This document shows, piece after piece, positions 7,790 to 15,983 of a DNA stretch of 38,370 nt. A program made the position numbers and the translations under genes. Under the pieces are notes generated by a model that did no database searches, was not told where the DNA came from, and saw only the letters and a list, made by a program, of their open reading frames with translations. How positions within the stretch are numbered: the first letter of the stretch is position 1; every line of letters starts with the position of its first letter. Location: contig JAGOQU010000008.1 of assembly GCA_018063165.1 (NCBI GenBank), forward strand, positions 1 through 38,370, in the 5' to 3' direction. Source of the stretch: Minisyncoccota bacterium (GTDB taxonomy: Bacteria; Patescibacteriota; Minisyncoccia; Phycocordibacterales; UBA5272).

Positions 7790-8860
7790 ATGTTTGCACT
7801 TGATCCATTCAAAGTACTTTTACCAGCAATTGTATCTTTTGTTGTTGGTATTTTTTTTGCTCCAATTTTAGGAAGGTTTTTAATACGAAATAAACTCTGG
7901 AAAAAGAAAAATGTTACAAAAACAATAGACGGAAGAGAAGCGACAATAACAGCATCTCTTCATAATGATGAAAAAGCACCAGTCCCACGGTTAGGTGGTG
8001 TTGTTGTATGGTTTTCTGTATTTGCGACTGCTTTATTGTTCTGGGCTATTTCTAAAGTCTTTCCTAGTCCTTTTACTGAAAAAATAGATTTTATTTCTCG
8101 TAATCAGACATGGTTACCTCTTGTTGCTATGCTTGTTGGTGCTGTTGTAGGTGCATTAGATGATCTTCTTGTTGTGGATGCTTTTGGTAGTAAACTTAAT
8201 TCATATATTGGAGGAGGTCTTTCTTTTCCTATTAGATTTTTGGCTGTATCTCTTCTTGGTCTTTTTGCTGGATGGTGGTTTTATGCAAAATTAGGAGTTG
8301 ATTCTGTATATATTCCTTTTCATGGAGATGTACATTTGGGTGGTCTATTGTTTATTATTTTCTTTATTTTAGTAACGTTGGCAACTTTTTCTACAGGAGT
8401 TATAGATGGTGTCGATGGTCTTTCTGGTGGAGTTATGTCTGCTGTATTTACTGCATATGGAATGATTGCATATGCTCACGGTCAAGTAAATATTGCTGCT
8501 CTTTGTTTTGTTATTTTAGGAGGTATTATGGCTTTTCTTTGGTTTAATATTCCTCCTGCACTTTTTTATCTTACCGAAACTGGCATGCTGGCATTGTCTT
8601 TATCTCTTTCCGTTATTGCTTTTCTTACTGATGCCGTTATGTATCTTCCTATTATAGCGTTCCCGCTTATGATGACAACTCTTTCTGTAATTCTTCAATT
8701 AGTATGGAAAAAATTCTTTAAAAGAAAACTCTTTCTTGTTGCACCTCTTCATCATCATTTTCAAGCTAAAGGATGGCCAGCTTCAAAAGTTGCAATGAGA
8801 TATTGGATTGTGTCATACATGTGTGCTCTCTTAGGTGTAATAATTGTTCTCGTAAGTTAA
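7790..8860 (+). CDS. mraY: Phospho-N-acetylmuramoyl-pentapeptide transferase
   Basis: Integral membrane enzyme that transfers phospho-MurNAc-pentapeptide from UDP to undecaprenyl phosphate, making lipid I. At 356 aa with about ten hydrophobic segments it has the usual length. Diagnostic motifs are PRLGGVVVW (residues 65-74), the acidic GALDDLL loop (about 121-127), GVIDGVDGLSGG (the nucleophile-region Asp motif, about 203-214) and the histidine motif APLHHHFQAKGW (about 319-330). ftsW follows 6 nt downstream and murG overlaps ftsW, giving a lipid-I, flippase/polymerase, lipid-II order. Confidence 0.97.
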   Translation: MFALDPFKVLLPAIVSFVVGIFFAPILGRFLIRNKLWKKKNVTKTIDGREATITASLHNDEKAPVPRLGGVVVWFSVFATALLFWAISKVFPSPFTEKIDFISRNQTWLPLVAMLVGAVVGALDDLLVVDAFGSKLNSYIGGGLSFPIRFLAVSLLGLFAGWWFYAKLGVDSVYIPFHGDVHLGGLLFIIFFILVTLATFSTGVIDGVDGLSGGVMSAVFTAYGMIAYAHGQVNIAALCFVILGGIMAFLWFNIPPALFYLTETGMLALSLSLSVIAFLTDAVMYLPIIAFPLMMTTLSVILQLVWKKFFKRKLFLVAPLHHHFQAKGWPASKVAMRYWIVSYMCALLGVIIVLVS

Positions 8861-8866
8861 AATAAT

Positions 8867-9967
8867 ATGTTTAAATATGTTGATAAAGTACTCCTGATAA
8901 CAGTTATTTTACTTCTTGCTACAGGCCTTGTTATTTTTGGTTCTGCTGCTCTTGGTGTCCTTGCTGTTAATGAAGCTAAATTTTATTCAATCATAAAAAC
9001 ACAATTAATATACGCTCTCATAGGAGGGGGTATTGCATTATACATAGGAACTGCTATACCTTATGAATTTTACAAAAAACATGCTTTTTTATTTTTTGGT
9101 ATAGCACTAGCTGTAACATCACTTGTTTTTGTTCCTTTTTTCTCTAGATATCATGGTGGTGCACATAGATGGATAGATATCGGTTCTTTTACTGTACAGC
9201 CAAGTGAAATGCTTAAATTTACTTTTGTGGCCGTTGTTGCTTATTGGTGTTCTACGTACCGTAACATGTTTAAAAATTGGAAATATGGCCTTCTCCCATA
9301 TATGGTTTCAGCAGGTCTCGTTACGGTAATACTTCTTGCTCAGCCAGATTTTGGTACATATTTGATTATTATAACAGCGTCTTTTATAACATATTTTGTT
9401 GGAGGTGCAAGAAAAAAACATATACAAATTTTATTTTTAGCAGGGGTTATAGGTTTCGTTCTTCTTATTGCTGTAAGACCTTATATGCTAGAAAGACTTA
9501 AGACTTTTTTTGATAGTTCTCATGACCCTCGTGGTTCATCATGGCAACTTAATCAATCTTTAATTGCGCTCGGTGGAGGTGGTTTAACTGGTAGAGGTTT
9601 AGGCCAAAGTGTTCAAAAGTTTAATTATTTACCTGAACCTATAGGAGATTCTATTTTTGCAGTACTCGGAGAAGAGCTTGGTTTTATAGGGGCTCTATAT
9701 ATCATATTGTTATATGGTATAGTAGGTGCTAGGGGGTATTTTATTTTTAAAGAAAGTATTGATCCGTTTGGTAGACTTTTGGCTGTGGGTATTGTTTCTA
9801 TTATTCTAGCTCAAGCTACATTAAACATAGGTTCAATGCTTGGTGTTTTTCCGCTTTCTGGCGTACCTATGCCACTTGTGTCTCATGGTGGAACTGCGCT
9901 TATGGTTACATTGTTTGAGCTTGGTGTTTTGCTTAATATTTCTAAATCTATTCGTACATACTTATGA
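8867..9967 (+). CDS. ftsW: SEDS-family peptidoglycan glycosyltransferase (FtsW/RodA)
   Basis: Multi-pass membrane polymerase of lipid II that works with a class B penicillin-binding protein in division (FtsW) or elongation (RodA). About ten membrane segments are visible in 366 aa. Family motifs are RWIDIGSFTVQPSEMLKF (residues about 102-118), QPDFGTYLI (about 159-167), the catalytic-Asp segment PEPIGDSIFAVLGEELGF, and the C-terminal NIGSMLGVFPLSGVPMPLVSHGG. The position between mraY and murG favours FtsW over RodA, but sequence alone does not separate them safely. The last four bases overlap the murG start (ATGA), which suggests translational coupling. Confidence 0.92.
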   Translation: MFKYVDKVLLITVILLLATGLVIFGSAALGVLAVNEAKFYSIIKTQLIYALIGGGIALYIGTAIPYEFYKKHAFLFFGIALAVTSLVFVPFFSRYHGGAHRWIDIGSFTVQPSEMLKFTFVAVVAYWCSTYRNMFKNWKYGLLPYMVSAGLVTVILLAQPDFGTYLIIITASFITYFVGGARKKHIQILFLAGVIGFVLLIAVRPYMLERLKTFFDSSHDPRGSSWQLNQSLIALGGGGLTGRGLGQSVQKFNYLPEPIGDSIFAVLGEELGFIGALYIILLYGIVGARGYFIFKESIDPFGRLLAVGIVSIILAQATLNIGSMLGVFPLSGVPMPLVSHGGTALMVTLFELGVLLNISKSIRTYL

Positions 9968-11073
9968 AAATAGTTATAACAGGAGCGGGTGGTGGTCACT
10001 TTTATCCTTTAATTGCAGTTGTTGAAAGTATAAGAAAACAAGTTTTTATACAAAAAATAGTACAGCCTGAAGTTTTTTTCTTTTCTGATAAACCATATGA
10101 TGAAAAGCTTCTTTTTGAACAGCAAATTTCTTTTATAGAAATACCAGCTGGTAAATTAAGAGTCTATAGTTCGTTTGAGACTATTACTGATTTTTTTAAA
10201 ACTATACAAGGATGTATTGTGGCTTTGTTTAAATTATATTCTGTGTATCCAGATGTTGTTTTTGCTAAAGGTGGATATGCAAGTTTTCCTACATTGGTTG
10301 CTGCGAGAATACTTTCTATACCTGTAGTTGTGCATGAGAGTGATACTATTCCTGGCAGAACAACGGTCTTTGGTGGTAATTTTGCTGCAAGAATTGCTTT
10401 ATCATATCCGGAGGCTGCTCCATTTTTTCCAAAGGAGAAAATAGCGTTAACCGGTCAACCTATACGTGATAGTATTCTTCCGAAAGATGGTTACATAAGA
10501 GAGTATGGAAAAAGAGAAAGACCTGCAATTATGATTTTGTGCGGTTCTCAAGGAAGTCAAAGGGTTAATGAAATGATACTTAGAATATTGCCTGAGCTTC
10601 TTACTAAATACGATGTTGTGCATCAGGTTGGTACGTTAAATTTAGAGGAGATGAAAAAAATAACGTCAGAGTTACTTCATGGACATGAATTTAAAAATCA
10701 TTATTTCGTTGATGGTTTTATTGATGTATCTTTGTTTTATCCAAAAGTAGATTTACTTATTACTCGTGGTAGTTCAGCTATGTTTGAAGCTGCTATTTGG
10801 CAATTACCAATGATAGTCATACCTATACCGGAAACGATCAGCAGAGATCAATGTAGTAATGCTTATGCTATGGCAGGAAGAGGTGTTGCTTCTGTGCTTG
10901 AAGAAAATAATATAGGTAATACTGTTATTCTTTCTGAGATTTCTCGTATTTTAGAAGATGAAGAATTGTACACTAAAATGTCAAAATCAGGATTAAAGTT
11001 TGAATCTAGTAGAGATGCTTCAAATGTTATAGGAAGAGAGCTTGTTAGAATTTGCTTATCACATTCTTCATAA
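9964..11073 (+). CDS. murG: UDP-GlcNAc:lipid I N-acetylglucosaminyltransferase
   Basis: GT28 glycosyltransferase on the inner membrane face that adds GlcNAc to lipid I to form lipid II. The N-terminal loop GAGGGHFYPLIAVV (residues 7-20) replaces the usual GGTGGHxxPALA. Further signatures are FAKGGYASFPTLVAA (about 100-114), HESDTIPGRT (about 121-130), CGSQGSQRVNE (about 194-204) and the donor-site segment TRGSSAMFEAAIWQLPMIVIPIP. The length of 369 aa is typical. Family Gln residues appear changed in places (HESD for HEQN), a divergence that does not remove the core motifs. The start overlaps ftsW by 4 nt. Confidence 0.94.
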   Translation: MKIVITGAGGGHFYPLIAVVESIRKQVFIQKIVQPEVFFFSDKPYDEKLLFEQQISFIEIPAGKLRVYSSFETITDFFKTIQGCIVALFKLYSVYPDVVFAKGGYASFPTLVAARILSIPVVVHESDTIPGRTTVFGGNFAARIALSYPEAAPFFPKEKIALTGQPIRDSILPKDGYIREYGKRERPAIMILCGSQGSQRVNEMILRILPELLTKYDVVHQVGTLNLEEMKKITSELLHGHEFKNHYFVDGFIDVSLFYPKVDLLITRGSSAMFEAAIWQLPMIVIPIPETISRDQCSNAYAMAGRGVASVLEENNIGNTVILSEISRILEDEELYTKMSKSGLKFESSRDASNVIGRELVRICLSHSS

Positions 11074-11101
11074 ATGATGGTTATATTATAAGATACATTT
11101 G

Positions 11102-11110
11102 TGATATACT
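11102..11110 (+). promoter_or_regulatory. Extended -10 promoter of gltX
   Basis: TGA-TATACT (hexamer 11105-11110) ends 9 nt before the gltX ATG, again the leaderless arrangement, with no Shine-Dalgarno. Confidence 0.6.
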
Positions 11111-11119
11111 GATATAATT

Positions 11120-12538
11120 ATGTCTCCAAAAGTAGTTACACGTTTTGCACCTAGTCCTACTGGTTTTATTCATGTTGGAAATATTCGTACCGCACTTTAT
11201 GCGTGGGCTTGGGCAAGAAAAAATAATGGAACCTTTATTCTTCGTATAGAAGATACAGATAAAGCACGAGAAGTAGAAGGTTCAATCGAACGTATTATTG
11301 AATCGCTTAGCTGGCTTAATATTACTTGGGATGAGGGTGTGGATATTGGTGGACAGCATGCACCATACAAACAGTCTGAGAGGCTTGATTCATATGTAAA
11401 GTATGCAAAAATTCTTATTGAAAAAGGGTATGCATATCCTGATCCGTATACTAATCAAGAAGTAGCAGCTCTTAGATTGCAAGCTGAAGCAGATGGAAAA
11501 ACTTTTTTGTTTAGAGATTTTAGACCGGACACATTTGAAGAATGGGATGGAACAAAACCACTTAGATTTAAAGTGCCTGAATTAAAAAAATATACTTGGA
11601 ACGATGCAGTACGTGGAGATCTGTCAGCAGGAATTGATGCGCTTGATGATTTTATTTTGATTAAAAGTGACGGATATCCAACGTATAATTTTGCGCATAT
11701 TATCGATGATCTTCTTATGGGTGTTACTCATATCATGAGAGCTGATGAATTTATAGCGTCTACACCAAAATTTTTATCATTGTATGAAGCTCTTGAAATC
11801 ACACCTCCAATTTTTGTTACATTACCACCAATTTTAGGAGAGGCAGGAACAAAAAAGCTTGGTAAACGAGATGGCGCAAAAGATGTACTTGAATATAGAT
11901 CTGAAGGATATTTGCCAGAAGCAATGGTTAATTTTCTTGCTCTTTTAGGGTGGAATCCAGGAGGTGAAAAGGAAATTATGACAGGAGAAGAAATTTGCTC
12001 ACTGTTCAGTGTTGAGCGTATTCATAAAGCAGGAGCTATGTTCAATGAAGAAAAATTATTATGGATGAACAGAGAGCATATGAAATTACAATCCAAAGAA
12101 TCTAAACTTTTGTCTGTTAAAAAATATATGCCGATGTATTCGGATATAATTTTAGAAAAATTACTTCCCGTTATAATAGATCGTATTTCTTTATATAGTG
12201 AACTTTCTGCTATAGAATCTTCTGAATTTAGATTTTTTATTGAAAGACCTGTTGTAGATATAAAAAAAATAGTGTGGAAAAATGCAGATATCGATGATGC
12301 AAAAAAACATCTCAATACTGTTCTTAGTTTGCTCGAAGATGCTGATTTTTCATCACCAGAAACTATTAAAAGCGTTATTATGCCATATGCAGAAGAACAA
12401 GGGAAAGGAAATGTTTTATGGCCGCTTAGATCAACTCTTTCAGGACAAGAAAAATCTGTTGACCCTTTTACAATTTGCTACGTTTTAGGAAAAGAAGAAA
12501 CATCTGTGCGTATTAGACTTACCTTGGATACTCTTTAG
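11120..12538 (+). CDS. gltX: Glutamyl-tRNA synthetase
   Basis: Class Ib synthetase that charges tRNA-Glu and, in organisms with GatCAB, usually tRNA-Gln as well. The HIGH-type motif is in RFAPSPTGFIHVGNIRTALY (residues 8-27), the ATP-site LRIEDTD at 41-47, and the KMSKS-type loop KKLGKRDG at 245-252. The protein is 472 aa, normal for GluRS. The segment around residues 104-130, where many GluRS bind zinc, has no Cys, so this is a zinc-free type. No glnS is visible and gatC-gatA lie close by, so a non-discriminating role is likely but inferred. The stop overlaps a GTG that opens the next frame. Confidence 0.96.
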   Translation: MSPKVVTRFAPSPTGFIHVGNIRTALYAWAWARKNNGTFILRIEDTDKAREVEGSIERIIESLSWLNITWDEGVDIGGQHAPYKQSERLDSYVKYAKILIEKGYAYPDPYTNQEVAALRLQAEADGKTFLFRDFRPDTFEEWDGTKPLRFKVPELKKYTWNDAVRGDLSAGIDALDDFILIKSDGYPTYNFAHIIDDLLMGVTHIMRADEFIASTPKFLSLYEALEITPPIFVTLPPILGEAGTKKLGKRDGAKDVLEYRSEGYLPEAMVNFLALLGWNPGGEKEIMTGEEICSLFSVERIHKAGAMFNEEKLLWMNREHMKLQSKESKLLSVKKYMPMYSDIILEKLLPVIIDRISLYSELSAIESSEFRFFIERPVVDIKKIVWKNADIDDAKKHLNTVLSLLEDADFSSPETIKSVIMPYAEEQGKGNVLWPLRSTLSGQEKSVDPFTICYVLGKEETSVRIRLTLDTL

Positions 12539-12555
12539 TGTATACTAAAAGGTAT

Positions 12556-13875
12556 ATGTTTAGACGTGTTTTATTTTTTGTATGTTTTCTTTTTATAGTC
12601 ACTTTCTTTCAAAAAGTGTCGAACTTTGTATATGCTCAAACATCAACAACATCAGATAATCAAACAGCTGAAGAGTTGAAATCGGACTTGGATTCTCTGT
12701 CATCTAAAATTAAATCACTGGATGCAGAGATAAAAAGTTATAATTTAAAAATAAGTAAAACACGCGGTGACGCAAAGACTTTAAAACAAGCACTCGCTAA
12801 TTTGGAAGATCGAAGAAAATTACTTTCTAAAGATATTGAGTATACAAAATTACGTATTATCAGGGCGCAAGAAAATATTGTTTTTACTAAAGATAAAATA
12901 GAAGCAACTGAAACTGTTTTAGAGAGAAATAAAAAAGCTCTTTCTGAGTCTTTGCGGTTAATTATGCATAATGAACAATCTGTTCCACCTTTTATAGGTG
13001 CTCTTGCACCAGGATCTCATCTTTCAGATGCTATAGAAATAATAAAAAGAGGGGGTGATGCAACCAATGGTATCAATGAAAAAGTAAGAGCTTTGTTAGA
13101 CACAAAAACATCACTTGCCTTACAAAAAGCGAGTTACGAGTCACGTAAACATATTTTAGAAAACCTAAATGAAACACTTACAGATCAAAAAGTGTTAGTT
13201 GAACAAACATCTAAAGATAAGAACACATTATTAACACAAACAAAAAATAAAGAAACTGAGTATCAGAAATTATTAGCTGACAAAAAATCTAAAAAAGATA
13301 AATTAGAAACAGAAATGATAGATGTAGAATCAAAACTACGAGTTATTGTTGATGTGTCAAAGTTACCAACAGTAGGAAAGGGTATATTACAATATCCTGT
13401 TGATAAAGTTGTTGTTACTCAATATTTTGGTACTACAGCTTTTTCTACAAAAAATCCTCAAGTTTATAATGGTTCAGGACATAATGGTATTGATTTTGGT
13501 ATTCCAGTAGGAACTCCTATTTATTCTGCTCTTGCAGGTACTGTTATAGGTACAGGTAACACTGATGCTTCATGTAGCGGTGTGTCATATGGTAAGTGGG
13601 TGCTTGTTAGACATACTAATGGTCTCACAACTTTGTATGCACACTTATCAGTGATTAGTGTGTCTACAGGTGACAAAGTTACAACAAGGCAAAAAGTTGG
13701 TCTTTCTGGTAACACAGGATATAGTACTGGGCCACATCTTCATTTTACTGTGTATGCTTCTGATTCTGTGCATGTGTCTGGTCCGACAGAGTATAAGAGT
13801 AAGGTATGTGGTACGTATATGATAATGCCTCTTGCACCTAAAGCAGGATACCTTAACCCGCTTAGTTATTTATAG
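12556..13875 (+). CDS. Secreted coiled-coil M23 metallopeptidase (EnvC/NlpD-like)
   Basis: Predicted exported peptidoglycan hydrolase or amidase activator. A signal peptide (MFRRVLFFVCFLFIVTFF to about VYAQ) precedes a long coiled coil (residues about 40-130 and 195-270) and a C-terminal LytM/M23 domain (about 275-435). All zinc and catalytic residues are visible: H and D in GHNGIDFG, the His of LYAHLS, and HxH in GPHLHFTVY, so it should be an active endopeptidase instead of a degenerate activator. The open frame begins with a GTG at 12538, but TATACT at 12541-12546 lies inside that extension and 9 nt before the ATG at 12556, so I start there. The coiled-coil plus M23 design matches EnvC-type division factors. 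Confidence 0.92.
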   Translation: MFRRVLFFVCFLFIVTFFQKVSNFVYAQTSTTSDNQTAEELKSDLDSLSSKIKSLDAEIKSYNLKISKTRGDAKTLKQALANLEDRRKLLSKDIEYTKLRIIRAQENIVFTKDKIEATETVLERNKKALSESLRLIMHNEQSVPPFIGALAPGSHLSDAIEIIKRGGDATNGINEKVRALLDTKTSLALQKASYESRKHILENLNETLTDQKVLVEQTSKDKNTLLTQTKNKETEYQKLLADKKSKKDKLETEMIDVESKLRVIVDVSKLPTVGKGILQYPVDKVVVTQYFGTTAFSTKNPQVYNGSGHNGIDFGIPVGTPIYSALAGTVIGTGNTDASCSGVSYGKWVLVRHTNGLTTLYAHLSVISVSTGDKVTTRQKVGLSGNTGYSTGPHLHFTVYASDSVHVSGPTEYKSKVCGTYMIMPLAPKAGYLNPLSYL

Positions 13876-13892
13876 TACTATATATACCATAT

Positions 13893-13997
13893 ATGGTCAC
13901 ATTCACACTTCCAGCAGTAATTCTTATATTCCTTATAGTATTCATTGTAGGACTAATGTTTGGTCTTGCTTTTATTCAGTTTGTATACAAAGGATAA
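13893..13997 (+). CDS. 34-aa single-pass membrane microprotein
   Basis: The short frame begins MVTFTLPAVILIFLIVF and ends GLAFIQFVYKG. Almost the whole peptide is one transmembrane helix with a Lys at the C-terminal end. It is the first of two tandem paralogues: the next frame begins MIVTFTIPTFLL and ends with a similar helix and KG. Shared features are VTFT-(L/I)-P at the start, a Gly pair about 20 residues in, and a basic C-terminus. It lies 17 nt after the M23 gene, possibly as the tail of that transcript. Function unknown. The paralogy between two tiny adjacent frames is the main evidence that both are real. Confidence 0.65.
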   Translation: MVTFTLPAVILIFLIVFIVGLMFGLAFIQFVYKG

Positions 13998-14002
13998 ACT
14001 AT

Positions 14003-14113
14003 ATGATAGTAACATTTACCATACCAACTTTCCTTTTGATGATATTCACAACGTTTGTCTTAGGTGTTGTTTTAGGTATTTTTTTAATATTAAAAGGTCA
14101 TGCTTCTTTTTAA
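14003..14113 (+). CDS. 36-aa single-pass membrane microprotein, paralogue of the preceding one
   Basis: It begins MIVTFTIPTFLLMIF and ends ILKGHASF, one transmembrane helix with a GxxxG-like centre (LGVVLG) that could support helix packing. The start is 5 nt after the stop of its paralogue. A longer open frame in the same phase begins at 13832 inside the M23 gene, but only the part from 14003 aligns with the neighbour, so this is the credible start. Plausible roles include a subunit or regulator of the adjacent cell-wall proteins or a small LapA-like envelope peptide; neither is supported beyond position. Confidence 0.65.
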   Translation: MIVTFTIPTFLLMIFTTFVLGVVLGIFLILKGHASF

Positions 14114-14152
14114 GTACCACGTTTGATATCTTTGTGCTAAAATATTGATATT

Positions 14153-14437
14153 ATGTCATTTACTGAACAAGATTTAGATAATTTATCAAAATTAGCACGT
14201 ATTACTATAGCTGAAGAAGAAAAGCAAAAAATGCTTCTAGATATTCAGTCTATTTTAGGATATGTTTCTGAAATAAATGCCGTTGAAGGTAGTCTTGCTC
14301 GAGGTGAAGAAGATTTTTTTAATGTTGTTCGAGAAGATGTAGTTACTCTAGAGTCAGGATCATCCACAGAAGTGCTTATGCGCGAAGCGCCACTTACTAA
14401 GGATGGATATGTGGAAGTTGTTCAAGTTCTTAAATAA
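14153..14437 (+). CDS. gatC: Aspartyl/glutamyl-tRNA(Asn/Gln) amidotransferase subunit C
   Basis: Small structural subunit of GatCAB that holds the GatA and GatB parts together. It is 94 aa, the standard length, and starts with the typical FTEQDLDNLSKLARITIAEEEKQKMLLDIQ helix pair. The C-terminus has the usual acidic REDVV and REAPLTKDGYVEVVQVLK, the last being the hallmark ending of GatC. A -10-like TAAAAT lies about 10 nt before the ATG. gatA follows 30 nt downstream. Confidence 0.95.
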   Translation: MSFTEQDLDNLSKLARITIAEEEKQKMLLDIQSILGYVSEINAVEGSLARGEEDFFNVVREDVVTLESGSSTEVLMREAPLTKDGYVEVVQVLK

Positions 14438-14467
14438 ATAGTATTTAGAGACTATACATATATACTT

Positions 14468-15886
14468 ATGAAAACACTCACACAATTACACGAAGAATTA
14501 AAAAATGGAACAATGACTGTTGAAGCCTTAGTCAATGATTGTAAAAAAACTATCGCAGAAAAAGACGGAGAAATACATGCGTTACTTGGACTGTACTCAG
14601 AATCTCTCGTAGAAGAACAAATCATTCAAGCAAAAAAAATGTTTAAAGATGGAGTGTCTACAACGCTTACTGGTATTCCAATAGTTCTTAAAGATAATAT
14701 TCTTGTAAAAGATCAAATAGCTACAGGGGGTTCAAAAATTTTAGAACACTATGAAGCAACATACGATGCAACAGTTGTGCGAAATTTAAAAAAAGCAGGT
14801 GCCATTATTTTAGGAAGAGCAAATCTTGATGAGTTTGCTATGGGTGGAAGTACTGAAAATTCTGCTTATGGTGTAACAAAAAACCCACATGATATACAGA
14901 GGGTGGCGGGGGGGTCTTCAGGTGGGTCTGCTGCTGTAGTTGCTTATGGAGGGGTTCCTATAGCTCTTGGGTCTGACACTGGAGGATCAATACGTCAACC
15001 TGCATCTTTTTGTGGTGTTGTAGGCCTAAAACCGACCTATGGTAACGTTTCTAGATATGGGGTGATGGCTATGGGGTCTTCTTTAGATCAAATTGGTCCT
15101 TTTGGTAAAACTGTATCAGATGTAGAGGAGGTGTATAAAGTTATATCTGGATATGATGTTTTGGATAGTACATCTATACCAGAATATATAAGAAAAGAAC
15201 AAGGAGAAAAAAATGTAGCTCCAAAAAAAATAATAGGTGTTCCTATGAATTTTATTAATCGAAAAGGTATACATGAAGAGGTTCTTGCTAATTTTAATGA
15301 ATCACTTGATAAATTACGTGACGATGGTTATACGATACAAGACGTCTCTATTGAACATTTAGAAAAATCTCTTTCTGTTTATTATATTGTAATGTTTGCT
15401 GAAGTTTCAAGTAATCTTGCAAAATATGACGGAATCCGTTTTGGACTTTCTCATCCAGGAGAAAATAGTATACAAAGTTATTTTAAATCACGTACGGCAG
15501 GTTTTGGTGCTGAAGTAAGACGAAGAATTCTTATAGGTACCTATGTTCTTTCTTCTGGATATTATGATGCATATTACAATAAAGCAAATCTTGTTCGAGA
15601 AATGCTTAGAAAAGAATTTAAAGAAGTCTTTAATAATGTTGATGTTATAGCTATGCCAAACGCTCCTACGCCTGCGTTTTTGGTAGGAGAAAAAATTAGT
15701 GACCCACTTGCTATGTATCTTGAAGATATTTTTACTGTACCTGTTAACATTGTGGGTGTTCCTGCTATTGCTATTCCGTCAGGAAAAACAAAAAATGGCC
15801 TTCCTCTTGGTATACAATTTATCGCGCCACATATGAGAGAAGATTTGTTATTCACTATCGGTAAAGATTTTGAAAGGCTATACTAG
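14468..15886 (+). CDS. gatA: Aspartyl/glutamyl-tRNA(Asn/Gln) amidotransferase subunit A
   Basis: Amidase-signature glutaminase subunit of GatCAB. It releases ammonia from glutamine for conversion of Asp-tRNA-Asn or Glu-tRNA-Gln. The Ser-cisSer-Lys triad is visible: Lys in VLKDNI (residues about 72-77), cis-Ser in GGSSGGSAA (about 153-161), and the nucleophile Ser in GSDTGGSIRQPA (about 173-184). At 472 aa it is full length. gatB is not in the window. With AspRS and GluRS nearby, this completes most of an indirect aminoacylation set. Its stop is followed at once by a large imperfect hairpin. Confidence 0.97.
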   Translation: MKTLTQLHEELKNGTMTVEALVNDCKKTIAEKDGEIHALLGLYSESLVEEQIIQAKKMFKDGVSTTLTGIPIVLKDNILVKDQIATGGSKILEHYEATYDATVVRNLKKAGAIILGRANLDEFAMGGSTENSAYGVTKNPHDIQRVAGGSSGGSAAVVAYGGVPIALGSDTGGSIRQPASFCGVVGLKPTYGNVSRYGVMAMGSSLDQIGPFGKTVSDVEEVYKVISGYDVLDSTSIPEYIRKEQGEKNVAPKKIIGVPMNFINRKGIHEEVLANFNESLDKLRDDGYTIQDVSIEHLEKSLSVYYIVMFAEVSSNLAKYDGIRFGLSHPGENSIQSYFKSRTAGFGAEVRRRILIGTYVLSSGYYDAYYNKANLVREMLRKEFKEVFNNVDVIAMPNAPTPAFLVGEKISDPLAMYLEDIFTVPVNIVGVPAIAIPSGKTKNGLPLGIQFIAPHMREDLLFTIGKDFERLY

Positions 15887-15887
15887 G

Positions 15888-15978
15888 AACAGCTTGTAGC
15901 CTTTAGCTATTAGCTTGTAGCAAATATACTTTCTGTCTTCTATTGCTATAAGCTAACAGCTAATAACTAATGGCTGTT
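15888..15978. repeat. Large imperfect inverted repeat between gatA and the TSP3 gene
   Basis: Two 34-nt arms (15888-15921 and 15945-15978) are inverted copies with 26 of 34 positions matching, separated by a 23-nt loop. Both arms are built from short TTAGCT/TAGC units (for example AGCTATTAGCTTGTAGC). It directly follows the gatA stop and could end transcription or stabilise the 3' end, but there is no T-run, so a REP-like palindromic repeat is an alternative. It occupies nearly the whole intergenic space. Confidence 0.7.
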
Positions 15979-15983
15979 TTGAT

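Noticed and set aside
12538-12555. GTG start for the M23 gene
   Set aside because: The region contains the TATACT box that should drive the gene, and the ATG at 12556 directly opens a good signal peptide.
13832-14113. 93-codon frame containing the second microprotein
   Set aside because: Its first part lies inside the M23 gene in another phase; only the part from 14003 is paralogous to the neighbour.
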